Counted from the first letter of the stretch, positions 36,865 through 45,666 are shown. The stretch is DNA of 64,000 bases from JBKHAJ01 sp964641125 (GCA_964641125.1 CAZXMO010000005.1:17152-81151), one strand, 5' to 3'. Numbers and translations are program-made. Notes: generated by a model not told the origin, from the letters alone.

Positions 36865-38180
36865 GGAGATCCCTTCTCGGGGGCTTGTATTCGGGATACC
36901 GCCTCCTCGAAAGAGAGATCCTCGAAGCTCTCCCGGGTGACGAGATTTTTTACCGTTACCGTGCCCCGTTCGAATTCGTTACCTCCGCAGATGAGGCCGA
37001 AGCGGATGCCCTTTTTTTCGGCGAACTGGAACTGGCTGCCGAGCTTCTTCTTTTCCGGATAGACCTCGCAGGATATTCCGGACTTCCTGAATTGTCCGGC
37101 TAATCGGTGATAGTGAGGATAGAGATCTTCCTGAAGGCAGAGGATGAGGAGATCCGCGGCCGCGGTCGAACCGGAGAGCCTTCCTAAGGTTTCGAGGGCC
37201 GCCATAAGCCGGTCCAGCCCAATGGAGGCGCCCACCCCGGGAAGATGCTCCTTTGTGTAGAGAGACGCGAGATCGTTGTATCTTCCCCCGGAGCACACCG
37301 ATCCGATCTCGGGAATCTCGTCGAGGAAGGTTTCGAAGACGATGCCGGTGTAGTAGTCGAGTCCCCGGGTTATCGAAGGATCGAGAAAGAATTTTCCTTC
37401 GATTCCGCATTCGGCGACATACGACCAGGCGGCAGCCAGCCGCTCCGAATCTTCGGCGGGTCCGCCGGCTAATTCATTCATCTTATCGAGGGTTTCCCGG
37501 AAACTCGCCGCGGGCTCGATAAAGTCGAGAATTTTTACCGCCTGGTCGGGGGTTACGCTCTCCTCGAGGAGGGCTTGGGTCTTGTCCCGTCCGATCTTGG
37601 CGAGCTTATCGACGGTCCTCAGTATTTCCGCCGATTTCTCGGTAATTCCCAGGTGGCCCAAGAAGCGGTTGAACACCTCACGGTTGGAAAGGCGGATAGT
37701 GAAGTCGGTTATCCCCAACGCCGTCATTGTATCGTGCATCACCATGAGGATCTCGAAGTCGGCGGAGGGTGAATCGACTCCGACAATGTCGAAATCGCAC
37801 TGGGTAAACTCCCTGAACCGCCCGCGCTGAGTATTCTCTCCCCTCCATACCTTGGAAATGTGGTACCGCTTGAAGGGGGTGTAGAGATCATGGCGATGGG
37901 CGGCCATATACCGGGCGAAGGGAACGGTCAGGTCGAAGCGCATGGCCACGTCCCGTTCACCGTGATCGAGGAAACGGTAGATCTGCTTGTCGGTTTCACC
38001 CCCTCCCTTTCCCAGGAGGACCTCGGTATATTCGAGGGCCGGGGTGTCGATCGGAACGAAGCCGAAGTTCTCGAAGACCCCGGTCAATACTGTTTCGATA
38101 CGCTTTCGTTCCAGCTCCACGTCGGGTAAGAAGTCTCGAAAGCCCTTCAGTACCCGCGGTTCAATCTTTTCTGTACCCAT
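36861..38180 (-). CDS. hisS: histidyl-tRNA synthetase
   Basis: Class II synthetase, 439 residues. Motif 1 lies near GFRDFLPDVELERKRIE, motif 2 contains KRYHISKVWRGENTQRGRFREFTQ, and the HisRS-specific RGLDYYTG precedes motif 3 (GASIGLDRLM). A C-terminal anticodon-binding domain (about 330-439) follows. No Shine-Dalgarno; TTGAAG-17-CATATT ends six bases before the ATG. Divergent from pcnB over 111 bases that hold a near-perfect inverted repeat; coupled to the helicase gene downstream. Confidence 0.97.
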   Translation of the reverse strand: MGTEKIEPRVLKGFRDFLPDVELERKRIETVLTGVFENFGFVPIDTPALEYTEVLLGKGGGETDKQIYRFLDHGERDVAMRFDLTVPFARYMAAHRHDLYTPFKRYHISKVWRGENTQRGRFREFTQCDFDIVGVDSPSADFEILMVMHDTMTALGITDFTIRLSNREVFNRFLGHLGITEKSAEILRTVDKLAKIGRDKTQALLEESVTPDQAVKILDFIEPAASFRETLDKMNELAGGPAEDSERLAAAWSYVAECGIEGKFFLDPSITRGLDYYTGIVFETFLDEIPEIGSVCSGGRYNDLASLYTKEHLPGVGASIGLDRLMAALETLGRLSGSTAAADLLILCLQEDLYPHYHRLAGQFRKSGISCEVYPEKKKLGSQFQFAEKKGIRFGLICGGNEFERGTVTVKNLVTRESFEDLSFEEAVSRIQAPEKGSP

Positions 38181-38186
38181 AGCTCA

Positions 38187-38215
38187 AATATGCCTTTTTT
38201 TCTTATCACCTTCAA
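38187..38215 (-). promoter_or_regulatory. candidate leaderless promoter of hisS
   Basis: Minus strand TTGAAG (38210-38215), 17 bp, CATATT (38187-38192), six bases, ATG. The -10 matches only four of six, but the geometry equals the clearer examples. Confidence 0.5.
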
Positions 38216-38228
38216 GGCGAATTTTCCC

Positions 38229-38256
38229 TTGACTTTTTATCCCCGTTACCTATTAC
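38229..38256 (+). promoter_or_regulatory. candidate pcnB promoter
   Basis: TTGACT (38229-38234), 16 bp, TATTAC (38251-38256). The -10 is the left arm of the inverted repeat at 38251-38265. Confidence 0.45.
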
Positions 38257-38265
38257 ATAGTAATA
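38251..38265. promoter_or_regulatory. inverted repeat, possible operator between hisS and pcnB
   Basis: TATTAC-ATA-GTAATA, perfect 6-bp arms around three bases. It overlaps the candidate pcnB -10, so a bound protein should block that promoter. No T-run follows, so it is not a terminator. Confidence 0.5.
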
Positions 38266-38291
38266 AGAATTGAAAAAAAAGTGAGTTTCCA

Positions 38292-39419
38292 TTGTTAGTA
38301 CGCTATGTAAAAACACCCGGGGGCGATACCGAAGAGCTCGCCCGCATATATACCTTCGAAGAACACGGCATCAAGATCCAGTACATAGACCCGGATGCCC
38401 GGAAGATAATTCACCGCCTCGTCAGTCACGGCTTCAAGGCGTACATCGTCGGCGGGGCGGTCCGGGATCTCTTGATCGGAAGACGGCCTAAGGATTTCGA
38501 CATCGTCACCGACGCCCATCCGGGCAAAATAAGGAAGATATTCTGGAACTCCCGGATAATCGGCCGGCGATTCCGGCTGGTCCATGTGTACGCGGATGAC
38601 AACATCCTCGAGGTTTCGACCTTCCGTGCCGCCGACTCCAACCAGAACAATACCTTCGGTACAATGAAAGAGGATGTTATGCGCCGGGACTTTTCCATGA
38701 ACGCCCTCTATTACGATCCCGATTCACAGCAGCTCTACGATTACGTAGGGGGGCTCCAGGATATCCTCGAAAAAAAGATCGAGACGATCATCCCCTTAGA
38801 AACCATTTTCAAGGATGATCCGGTCCGGATCATCAGGATTATACGGTACGCGGCCATAACGGGATTCCCTATACGGAGAAAGCTCGCCCGGCAGATAAAG
38901 ACGGACCGGAGGCTGCTTCGCGATGTCTCGAATTCGCGCTTGACCGAGGAAGTCATGAAAATCCTCCAGAGCGGAAAGTCGGAGCGGATATTTTCCTCCC
39001 TCTTCAAGTACGAGATCAGTGAGGATATCCTCCCGGAGATCCACCGCGCCGCGGAAGAGGGCACGCAGCTCAAAATCAGGATGCTCGCTAATTTGAGAAA
39101 GCTCGACCGGAATGTGCGGAAGTATTCCGCGGTTACCAAAAGTGAGATGATAACCGCCGTGAGCAAGGACTACGTGGAGGAGAGGGTCGACTGGGAGAAT
39201 AACCCCGAAACCGTTTACAAAGAGGTCTTCCGGCGGATAAAGCAGTTCATTACCCCCATTACGCCGCCCAACAAGGATGTCGAGCAGGCCGTCAGGGGAA
39301 TGTTCAAGTCACGGGGAATGAGGCCTCCCTTCAAGAAACGGTACAAAATGGGGAGACAGCGCTCCCGCCGCCCGGGGGGAAAGAGCGGTGCTTCCAAACA
39401 GGGCGGCAAGGGAAAATAG
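38292..39419 (+). CDS. pcnB: poly(A) polymerase / tRNA nucleotidyltransferase family protein
   Basis: 375 residues, class II nucleotidyltransferase. The head domain has YIVGGAVRDLLIGRRPKDFDIVTDA, with GGxVRD and the two metal-binding Asp of DFDIVTD, then RRFRLVHV and RRDFSMNAL; the RNA-binding body follows, and a strongly basic C-terminal tail (GRQRSRRPGGK) resembles the tail of PcnB-type poly(A) polymerases. A CCA-adding role cannot be excluded by eye. The start is TTG at 38292, chosen because no ATG or GTG follows before the conserved domain; the upstream GTGAG is a weak Shine-Dalgarno. Confidence 0.85.
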   Translation: MLVRYVKTPGGDTEELARIYTFEEHGIKIQYIDPDARKIIHRLVSHGFKAYIVGGAVRDLLIGRRPKDFDIVTDAHPGKIRKIFWNSRIIGRRFRLVHVYADDNILEVSTFRAADSNQNNTFGTMKEDVMRRDFSMNALYYDPDSQQLYDYVGGLQDILEKKIETIIPLETIFKDDPVRIIRIIRYAAITGFPIRRKLARQIKTDRRLLRDVSNSRLTEEVMKILQSGKSERIFSSLFKYEISEDILPEIHRAAEEGTQLKIRMLANLRKLDRNVRKYSAVTKSEMITAVSKDYVEERVDWENNPETVYKEVFRRIKQFITPITPPNKDVEQAVRGMFKSRGMRPPFKKRYKMGRQRSRRPGGKSGASKQGGKGK

Positions 39420-39433
39420 GGAAAGTCTTCCGG

Positions 39434-40690
39434 TTAGTCGACTACTTTTACGTCTTCATCCCGGACACTTCCCGCGGCGGCGTCTATACGTTCCATCAGC
39501 GAGGAGACCTTGTCACGGTAGGCATCGGGATCCCTTTCCCGCGCCTGGGCAAGATAATCCCGGGCGTCTTCGGGACGGTTGTCGGAGAAAGCATTTACTC
39601 CCAGGGCGTAATAGACCAATGAGGGCTCGGCACCGAGCATAAGCGCCGATTGGTAGTAGTACTCCGCAAGGGAGTAATCTTTCCGGGAGTAGTGTATGAG
39701 TCCGAGGTAGTAATAGGGAATGTGATGGTTCCCTTTGAGGGCGATCGCCTTGACGAAGGCATTCTCCGCTTCGGTAAAATTTCCCTCCTCGTACGCATCG
39801 ATTCCGTCTCCGACCAAATCGGGAAAGGTTTTTATAGATGCAATGAAGTCGCTGTAATCGGAAGCGAAAAGGAACTCGTTGGTCCACTGAAGGGCCTTGG
39901 CGCGGACATTGGCGAGATTCTCCTGGAGTGAGGCTTCCGATACGAGGGCGCTCAAACTGTCCCAAAGAATTCGGTTGTAATCGTCGTTCTCGGAGTTGAT
40001 CAGGAAGTAGACCAATCCCCAGGCCTCAGCATGGAACTGGTCCGCCTGGTTGGTAAGGATTTTGCCGTTCGGGCTCAAGAGCTCCGACATGGTGAGGAGC
40101 CCGGGTTCCCGCCCCGCCTCGTCGTTTTGGATCATCTTTTTCAGGGTTTCGAGCCAGCTCAAATTCTCGGTGTATACCGCGAAATCGTTCTCCTCGTCGT
40201 AATAGCACTTTTCGAAGAACACGGCGAATCCCTGCTGGATCCACAGGGGAGGGTTCCGGACGAAGGATTTGAGGAACTGGATGTACCCGTGGCGCACGAG
40301 GGATGTATCGAAGGCCTCCTCGTTACGTACGGCAAAACCGAGGAGCTCGCTCTTTTCGGGGGAGGAGTATTGCAGAAAAACGAAACTGTCCTTGGTCTGT
40401 CCCACAGCCGATTCGAGATAGTCGTCGAACCGCTCCTTACTCGAAAAGATACGGACGTTGAGCTTCGTAGGAAGCTTTTCCAGATCGAAATGCATGTATT
40501 GGTTGAAGAGCTCCAAGAAGGCTTCCATCTTCGAAGCGGTCAGCTTTGCGTCCGCGGCGCTTTGCTCGGAGTAGACTCGATAGTGGCCGGTTTCGGAGAG
40601 ATACACCTGAGGCGTCTGCGAAAAAGCGGGAGAAACCGCAAGCGCGAGTACCACCGAAATTAAAAGGCCCGGGAGCAGAAATCGTTTCAT
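39434..40690 (-). CDS. exported TPR protein with a degenerate gluzincin peptidase domain
   Basis: 418 residues from the ATG behind GGAGG. Signal peptide about 1-24 (LLISVVLALAVSPAFS). The region 35-260 follows the peptidase-MA-like layout: Y-x-V-Y-S-E start, a strand V-R-I-F, then the helix where HExxH is expected, here H134-G-Y-I-Q138, and PPLWIQQGFAVFFE where W-x-x-E-G is expected (Gln instead of Glu). With both the second His and the Glu residues gone, zinc proteolysis is not expected. The C-terminal 120 residues hold two to three TPR repeats (YYYLGLIHYSRKDYSLAEYYYQSAL). Probably a periplasmic scaffold. Convergent with pcnB. Confidence 0.82.
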   Translation of the reverse strand: MKRFLLPGLLISVVLALAVSPAFSQTPQVYLSETGHYRVYSEQSAADAKLTASKMEAFLELFNQYMHFDLEKLPTKLNVRIFSSKERFDDYLESAVGQTKDSFVFLQYSSPEKSELLGFAVRNEEAFDTSLVRHGYIQFLKSFVRNPPLWIQQGFAVFFEKCYYDEENDFAVYTENLSWLETLKKMIQNDEAGREPGLLTMSELLSPNGKILTNQADQFHAEAWGLVYFLINSENDDYNRILWDSLSALVSEASLQENLANVRAKALQWTNEFLFASDYSDFIASIKTFPDLVGDGIDAYEEGNFTEAENAFVKAIALKGNHHIPYYYLGLIHYSRKDYSLAEYYYQSALMLGAEPSLVYYALGVNAFSDNRPEDARDYLAQARERDPDAYRDKVSSLMERIDAAAGSVRDEDVKVVD

Positions 40691-40710
40691 TTTTTCCTCC
40701 ACTGAAAAGT

Positions 40711-40740
40711 ATTGTAACGAGTGACTCACAGAGTTGTCAA
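40711..40740 (-). promoter_or_regulatory. promoter of the exported TPR gene
   Basis: Minus strand TTGACA (40735-40740), 18 bp, TACAAT (40711-40716), about 20 bases with GGAGG, then ATG. A standard leadered promoter. Confidence 0.75.
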
Positions 40741-40748
40741 ATCTATTA

Positions 40749-41618
40749 TCAGCCCGGAGTTACGGTGAACCGCTCGATGTTGATGTTGACTTCCTTGATG
40801 TTGATCCCGGCGTATTTTTCGATATTGTCGAGGACGTAGTCTCTCAGGTGGTGGATGCTTCCCGCGAGCTGGACCCCGTAAGGGAGCTGTACGGTCAGAC
40901 TCAGGATGTACCCCTGATGGTCGACTTTGACCGATATCTTCTCGACCTTGATTTCCGGATTGTACTCGTCCACGCAATGGAGAACCATTTGGGAGATTGC
41001 CGTCTCGCTGATGGATATCTTTCCGCGGCGGGAGAATTCCGGACGCACCACAGCCTTCTCGAACACTCGATTTTTATTCTTAACGGCTAAACGGTTGCGG
41101 AGAAAGATCTTGATGCTGTCGTAAAAAATCTGCGGATAATCCCTCTTGATCTCGATGGCGGGCACAGGTATCACATGCTTCCCCTCGGTGCTTCTCGTCC
41201 TCTTGGCCAGCTCGATATCCTCGGTACTGGCCACCTCCTCGATCCGGATGATTTTACGGGGAGCCGGCAAATTGAGGCGCTTTACGATCTTCTTGATCAT
41301 ACCGTCGGAAGTCCCGATGACGAGGATCCGTTTGAAGTTCTCCTTTTCCAGCGCGCTTACGACCTCGTGCCGGTGACCGGACTCGTCGAAGAGCGCGGTC
41401 TTAACGGCCGCGAGAAAGGCCTTCTCTTTCTTTGCCGATTTTCCGGCGATGATGGAGTCGTCCTTGATGAGAAGTCCGTCGTCGATGATGAGGTCTATCC
41501 CGTACTTGTCCGCGATGAGCCGGGCCCGGAAGCTCTTACCCGAGCCGCTCTCGCCGACTAAGGCATAGACGATTACTCCGCGGAGAAGCCAGATGATGTG
41601 GTGCAGGAAGGCTTTCAT
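40749..41618 (-). CDS. P-loop NTPase fused to an Asp23/Gls24-like domain
   Basis: 289 residues from ATG 41618. The first 30 residues lead straight into a Walker A loop, GESGSGKS (22-29), with a kinase-like alpha/beta domain to about 165 (LIIDDGLLI, KRILVIGTSDGMIKKI). From about 200 the protein follows the Asp23/Gls24 (DUF322) pattern: RGKISISETAISQMVLHCV, VKVDHQGYILSLTVQLPYGVQ, then IEKYAGINIKEVNINIERF. Asp23 proteins in Firmicutes are membrane-linked envelope-stress factors; a fused NTPase is unusual. The longer open frame upstream overlaps the preceding gene and is meaningless. Only 13 bases separate it from the pseudouridine synthase, so the two are co-transcribed. Confidence 0.82.
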   Translation of the reverse strand: MKAFLHHIIWLLRGVIVYALVGESGSGKSFRARLIADKYGIDLIIDDGLLIKDDSIIAGKSAKKEKAFLAAVKTALFDESGHRHEVVSALEKENFKRILVIGTSDGMIKKIVKRLNLPAPRKIIRIEEVASTEDIELAKRTRSTEGKHVIPVPAIEIKRDYPQIFYDSIKIFLRNRLAVKNKNRVFEKAVVRPEFSRRGKISISETAISQMVLHCVDEYNPEIKVEKISVKVDHQGYILSLTVQLPYGVQLAGSIHHLRDYVLDNIEKYAGINIKEVNINIERFTVTPG

Positions 41619-41631
41619 AGGTATAAGATAC

Positions 41632-42666
41632 CTATCTTTTTCTTCCTGTGGAAGGGTCGGAGAGTTTTTCGACCGTTTCGGTACCGAAATATTTCTCGAC
41701 GATCTCGAGAAAATAGGCGGGGGGTACCACGGTGACCGTCTCAATGCCGAGCTCCCCGGCCCCTTCGGGATCCGCGGCACGGACCGTGTGCGCATGGAGG
41801 AGGTAGGGCGGCATTCCTTGGCGGGATATCCCCGGTTCTCTCAAACGGCGTCCGCCGTATTTGACGTCCCCCGCCAAGGGCATGCCCCGGGCAGCGGCCT
41901 GAGCACGGATCTGGTGGGTCCTTCCGGTGTGAAGGGTAAACCGCACCAGGCTCAGTTCCTTTCCCGCGGCGACCGGTTCCGCGGCGAGCGAGGCGATCTT
42001 CCCCTCGCGATTAAATATTTCTCTCTCCCGGGCTGTCGATTTTTTACTCTTCCCGTTCCGCACTATCCGGTCGCTCCATACCGATTCGGTGACGAGGATG
42101 CCCTCGACAACGGCCAGATACAGTTTGACGAGTCTTCCCCTTGCGAGAAGCTCGGAAAAAGTCCGAGCCCCGCGGATCGATTTCCCGAAGAAGACCGCTC
42201 CGGAGGTGTTCCGATCGAGCCGGTGAAGGGGCCCCGGGGTAAAGCTCAAGGAGGGGGGCAGCTTCGGGGCGAGATACTCTCTTACCGCTTCCTCGAGGGA
42301 ACCGGGACCATGGATGAGGATACCAGCGGGTTTGTCGAGAACGAGGAGGTCGGGAGTCTCGAGGATGACTCGAATCGAAGGAGAGGATTCGGAGGGCGCC
42401 GGGATGTCGGAGCCTGCGATGCTGTTGGGGCCGCCGGGTATTTCCCATTTGCGGGTAAAGTGAGCGCTCACCGATATGACGTCCCCGGGTCTTATGAGGT
42501 AATCGGGGGAAGTCTTTCCACCGTTGACACGAATATCTTTTTTTCTCATGGCTCCGTAGACGGCCCCGAGGGGAAGGGAAGGGAGGAATTTACGCAGTAC
42601 CCGATCGATTCGTCTCCCGTAATCATTCCGGCCGGTGTCGAAGGTAAGCCGCTTCGCCTCATCCAT
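41632..42666 (-). CDS. RluA-family RNA pseudouridine synthase
   Basis: 344 residues: an S4-type RNA-binding region (about 15-70, RRIDRVLRKFLPSLPLGAVYGAMRKKDIRVNG) and the catalytic RluA domain (about 98-340). The catalytic Asp is D151 in HRLDRNTSG; GRTHQIRAQAAARGMPLAGDVKYGG is the conserved closing motif. It isomerises uridine in rRNA or tRNA; the target cannot be named, although RluC/RluD-like rRNA sites are most likely. I start at ATG 42666 (MDEAKRL) because an extended -10 (TGGTATGAT) ends six bases before it; the open frame goes up to 42708. Confidence 0.92.
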   Translation of the reverse strand: MDEAKRLTFDTGRNDYGRRIDRVLRKFLPSLPLGAVYGAMRKKDIRVNGGKTSPDYLIRPGDVISVSAHFTRKWEIPGGPNSIAGSDIPAPSESSPSIRVILETPDLLVLDKPAGILIHGPGSLEEAVREYLAPKLPPSLSFTPGPLHRLDRNTSGAVFFGKSIRGARTFSELLARGRLVKLYLAVVEGILVTESVWSDRIVRNGKSKKSTAREREIFNREGKIASLAAEPVAAGKELSLVRFTLHTGRTHQIRAQAAARGMPLAGDVKYGGRRLREPGISRQGMPPYLLHAHTVRAADPEGAGELGIETVTVVPPAYFLEIVEKYFGTETVEKLSDPSTGRKR

Positions 42667-42672
42667 GGGATT

Positions 42673-42681
42673 ATCATACCA
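42673..42681 (-). promoter_or_regulatory. extended -10, leaderless, for the pseudouridine synthase
   Basis: Minus strand TGG-TATGAT, six bases, ATG at 42666. There is no good -35, but the TGn extension can replace one. Confidence 0.55.
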
Positions 42682-42696
42682 GATTTTTGAAACAGC

Positions 42697-42725
42697 TTGA
42701 CAGTCCATTTTCTATCGATCACAAT
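42697..42725 (+). promoter_or_regulatory. promoter of the rnf-linked membrane protein operon
   Basis: TTGACA (42697-42702), 17 bp, CACAAT (42720-42725), 14 bases to the ATG at 42740. The leader is at most about 8 bases and carries no Shine-Dalgarno. Confidence 0.55.
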
Positions 42726-42739
42726 GAAAGTCACCCGTC

Positions 42740-44347
42740 ATGAATAGTTCTTCGAGCTCTCGGTTCGGCGCAGGACTTATCGCGTCCGGATTGTGCATTT
42801 TTACCCTCGCTGTGGCCGCATACGGAGTCTTCCTCCGGGACGGCATCGATGAACCGCCCAATCCTGCTTGGAACGGCTACACCGTCCTTCTCGTCGACTC
42901 CGCCGTCCCGGAGCGGGAGGTGGAGAGCCGCCTCGTTTCGGCCGGTGCGGGAAAAATCCTTTCCCGGAGCGATGTCGTCTTGAGCTACTGCGAGTATCCC
43001 GGACTCGGGGAAGTTCCTCTAAGCGGCCTCGCTGCGAGGTTCGACGAGGCCGATCCCCGATACGATCCGTACATGCGATCGGTGGGAAACTATTTTTCGA
43101 GCCGGGACGGGAGGTATTCACTCTACTACTGCGCTGATACGGATCTGCCCCTCGAAGTCATTGTATCCGAAGCTTTTTCGGGGACTTCCTTCGAATACCG
43201 CCTGTTCGGTCGACCCGAGGCCGGTACCGCCGTAGTTCGTTTTCCCGGAATCGTAACATCCGCCGTTATTCTCTTCTTTGGAGCTTTCCTAGGATTCCTC
43301 ACTAAAAAATATCTTTTCGTCTTAGGGCTGTCCGCCCTTGTCTGCGCGGGGATAGGGTTCTTTTCGGGATTGGTGATACTTCCCGCCGCATTGATATTCC
43401 AATTCGCCTCAGCTTTTTTCTGTCTCGACTTTTTGCCCCGGTATAAGCGGAGGCTTAACGAAACACTCTCGAGGGAGGGGAAGGTTCGAACCGAGGCGGA
43501 AACCAAGTCCGGATACGCACGAAATCTACCCGAGGGGTGGTTCAAGAGGGCGCTCATCCCCCTCTGTGCCTTCATAGCGGGGCTGGGAGTCGCCATCGCG
43601 GCGGGGAAATCAGGCAACACCGTGGGCACCGTCCTCGCTATGGCCGCCGGGGTCGCCGCGGTGCCGGTGATACGCGCGGGGATCCTGACAATTGTTCAGG
43701 CGAGGCGGGAGCACCGGCTCTTTTTTTCGGTGCCTCTTAAGCGGCGGATGGGGGAACGGAGAAACTATAAGACCCTCTCGGCCGCAGCCCTCACCGGTGC
43801 CGTAATAATCGCGGGGGTACGCCTCTTAGCCGCGGCTGAGACGTCGGCTTTTTCGCCGGGAGCGGTCCGGCCCGAGATTCCCCTCCCAGGCAACCCCCTG
43901 GATACCCGGAGCATAACCGTAGTCCCGGGAGCCCCTCCCGGGAACTCGGATCTTCCGGACCTTAGCCACTACCTTCAACACCGGTCGTATCAGGAGCTCT
44001 ATCTTTACGGCGGCCGGGACTCTCTTTCCACCTTTTCCCAGGCGGAGGGGCGAATCATAAAAACTTACGCAAAAAACCCGGTTAGTGACGAGGAATGGAT
44101 ACAAAAGAGGTCCGAAGAGTATGCCGCGAGCCCCCTCGGGGAGCTGCTGATGTCGGAGGAAGGATTACTGAGGGCCCGATATGCCCGCCCCTCCGCCGCG
44201 GAAGCCGAAGAAGCAATTCCCCTTGCGGCCGTAGTCATATGGATAGGAGTCCTCCTCGCGGGGTGGTACGGTGTGACCCCTTTGACAGCTGATTCTTTGT
44301 GTGGTATGAAATCGGTTGAGCCAAGGAGAAGACGTCAAGCAGCATGA
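42740..44347 (+). CDS. membrane protein of unknown function at the head of the rnf operon
   Basis: 535 residues, not recognised. One N-terminal membrane helix (about 11-30), an external domain of about 140 residues (Cys98 and Cys131 could pair), a group of membrane helices (about 170-230 and 275-320), a further helix near 345-362, another soluble part and a C-terminal helix (about 495-515). The 3' end overlaps rnfC by four bases, so it is coupled to the Rnf complex. Possible roles are assembly, insertion or regulation of the complex; this is inference from position. Several short insertions of low-complexity sequence suggest a fast-evolving protein. Confidence 0.78.
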   Translation: MNSSSSSRFGAGLIASGLCIFTLAVAAYGVFLRDGIDEPPNPAWNGYTVLLVDSAVPEREVESRLVSAGAGKILSRSDVVLSYCEYPGLGEVPLSGLAARFDEADPRYDPYMRSVGNYFSSRDGRYSLYYCADTDLPLEVIVSEAFSGTSFEYRLFGRPEAGTAVVRFPGIVTSAVILFFGAFLGFLTKKYLFVLGLSALVCAGIGFFSGLVILPAALIFQFASAFFCLDFLPRYKRRLNETLSREGKVRTEAETKSGYARNLPEGWFKRALIPLCAFIAGLGVAIAAGKSGNTVGTVLAMAAGVAAVPVIRAGILTIVQARREHRLFFSVPLKRRMGERRNYKTLSAAALTGAVIIAGVRLLAAAETSAFSPGAVRPEIPLPGNPLDTRSITVVPGAPPGNSDLPDLSHYLQHRSYQELYLYGGRDSLSTFSQAEGRIIKTYAKNPVSDEEWIQKRSEEYAASPLGELLMSEEGLLRARYARPSAAEAEEAIPLAAVVIWIGVLLAGWYGVTPLTADSLCGMKSVEPRRRRQAA

Positions 44348-45666
44348 AAAGTTTACGGACCTTTACGAGGGGCGGGGTGCATCCCCGCGACTATAAGGGG
44401 TATGCAGCCGAAAAGCCGATTACGAACGCTTTCATACCCTCTTTGTTCAAAATACCCCTTCTTCAGCACATCGGAAGCCCCGCGGAATGTCTCGTGGACA
44501 AGGGAGACGAAGTACATGAGGAGATGCTCCTCGGAAAGAGTACCGGCTTTATTTCGGCCAACATTCACTGCCCGATTCCCGGCGTCATCAAAGGAATCGA
44601 CGATATCATCCTTCCTTCGGGAGCCCGATCGAAAAGTATCACTATCGAGATGCAGGGGGAGTTCAACCGTCTCGGTAAAAAACGTGATTCCTTCGACTGG
44701 AGAGATTCTTCCAAGCAGGAGCTCCTCGACCTTATTAAGGAACGGGGCATTGTCGGGCTCGGCGGGGCAACCTTTCCCACCCATGTGAAGTACACCATAC
44801 CTCGGCAGAAGCGTGTCGAGGTATTCGTGGTCAACGGAGTGGAGTGCGAGCCGTATCTCAATTCCGATTACAGGCTCATGCTCGAAAAGACTAAGGAAAT
44901 CCTCGAAGGGATCAGAATCGTCGCCCGGATTCTCGAGCCGGAAAAGATTTACTTCGGAATAGAAGCCAACAAGCCGGAAGCGATCGAGCTGGCAGCGCAG
45001 GCTTGTGCGGAGGAGAATTTCGATGTCGAGGTTGTTCCCCTGGAGCTTAAATATCCCCAGGGGGATGAAAAACAGCTTCTCGAGGCGATACTGGGCAGGG
45101 AAGTACCCTCGGGAGGACTCCCCATCGATATCGGCGCGGTGGTCTCCAATGTAGGGACTATCTACGCGATTTACGAAGCCATGGTCCAAGCGAAACCCCT
45201 TATCGAGCGTATCGTCACCGTATCCGGCGGAGCGATCAAGAATCCCATGAACTTCAAGGTCCGGATCGGGACCCCGGTCAGGACCCTGATCGAGGAGTGC
45301 GGCGGTTTCGTGAAAAAACCCGCCAAGGTCGTCATGGGGGGACCGATGATGGGCTTCACCCTGCACGACCTCGATATGCCGGTGATCAAGGGAACCTCGG
45401 GAATACTCGCTCTGACCAAGGGGGAGATAAAGCCCGCGCAGACTACCACATGCATCCAGTGCGGACGGTGTGTCGCCGCGTGTCCCCTCGGACTCAATCC
45501 CACTCGTCTGTACAAGGCGGTCGACCACGCCATGTACTACGAGGCCCAAGAGATAGGGCTCATGGACTGCAAGGAGTGCGGGTGCTGCGGCTACGTGTGT
45601 CCCGCCCACATTCCCCTCATTCAGGGAATGAAACTCGGAAAGCGGATGTTGAAAAAGGAACTCTGA
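44344..45666 (+). CDS. rnfC: Rnf electron-transport complex subunit C
   Basis: 440 residues, peripheral NADH/FMN- and iron-sulfur-binding subunit on the cytoplasmic face. An N-terminal barrel-sandwich-like region (about 1-110), the NADH-binding GLGGATFPTHVKY with VVNGVECEPYLN, an SLBB segment (SGGAIKNPMNFKVRIGTPV), then two [4Fe-4S] motifs CIQCGRCVAACP and CKECGCCGYVCP. It oxidises NADH or passes electrons to ferredoxin via RnfB. It starts as the upstream gene ends and shares its TGA with the rnfD ATG. Confidence 0.96.
   Translation: MKSLRTFTRGGVHPRDYKGYAAEKPITNAFIPSLFKIPLLQHIGSPAECLVDKGDEVHEEMLLGKSTGFISANIHCPIPGVIKGIDDIILPSGARSKSITIEMQGEFNRLGKKRDSFDWRDSSKQELLDLIKERGIVGLGGATFPTHVKYTIPRQKRVEVFVVNGVECEPYLNSDYRLMLEKTKEILEGIRIVARILEPEKIYFGIEANKPEAIELAAQACAEENFDVEVVPLELKYPQGDEKQLLEAILGREVPSGGLPIDIGAVVSNVGTIYAIYEAMVQAKPLIERIVTVSGGAIKNPMNFKVRIGTPVRTLIEECGGFVKKPAKVVMGGPMMGFTLHDLDMPVIKGTSGILALTKGEIKPAQTTTCIQCGRCVAACPLGLNPTRLYKAVDHAMYYEAQEIGLMDCKECGCCGYVCPAHIPLIQGMKLGKRMLKKEL

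Noticed and set aside
38251..38265. Intrinsic terminator between hisS and pcnB
   Set aside because: The arms are AT-rich, only six base pairs long and lie upstream of both divergent genes without a T-run.
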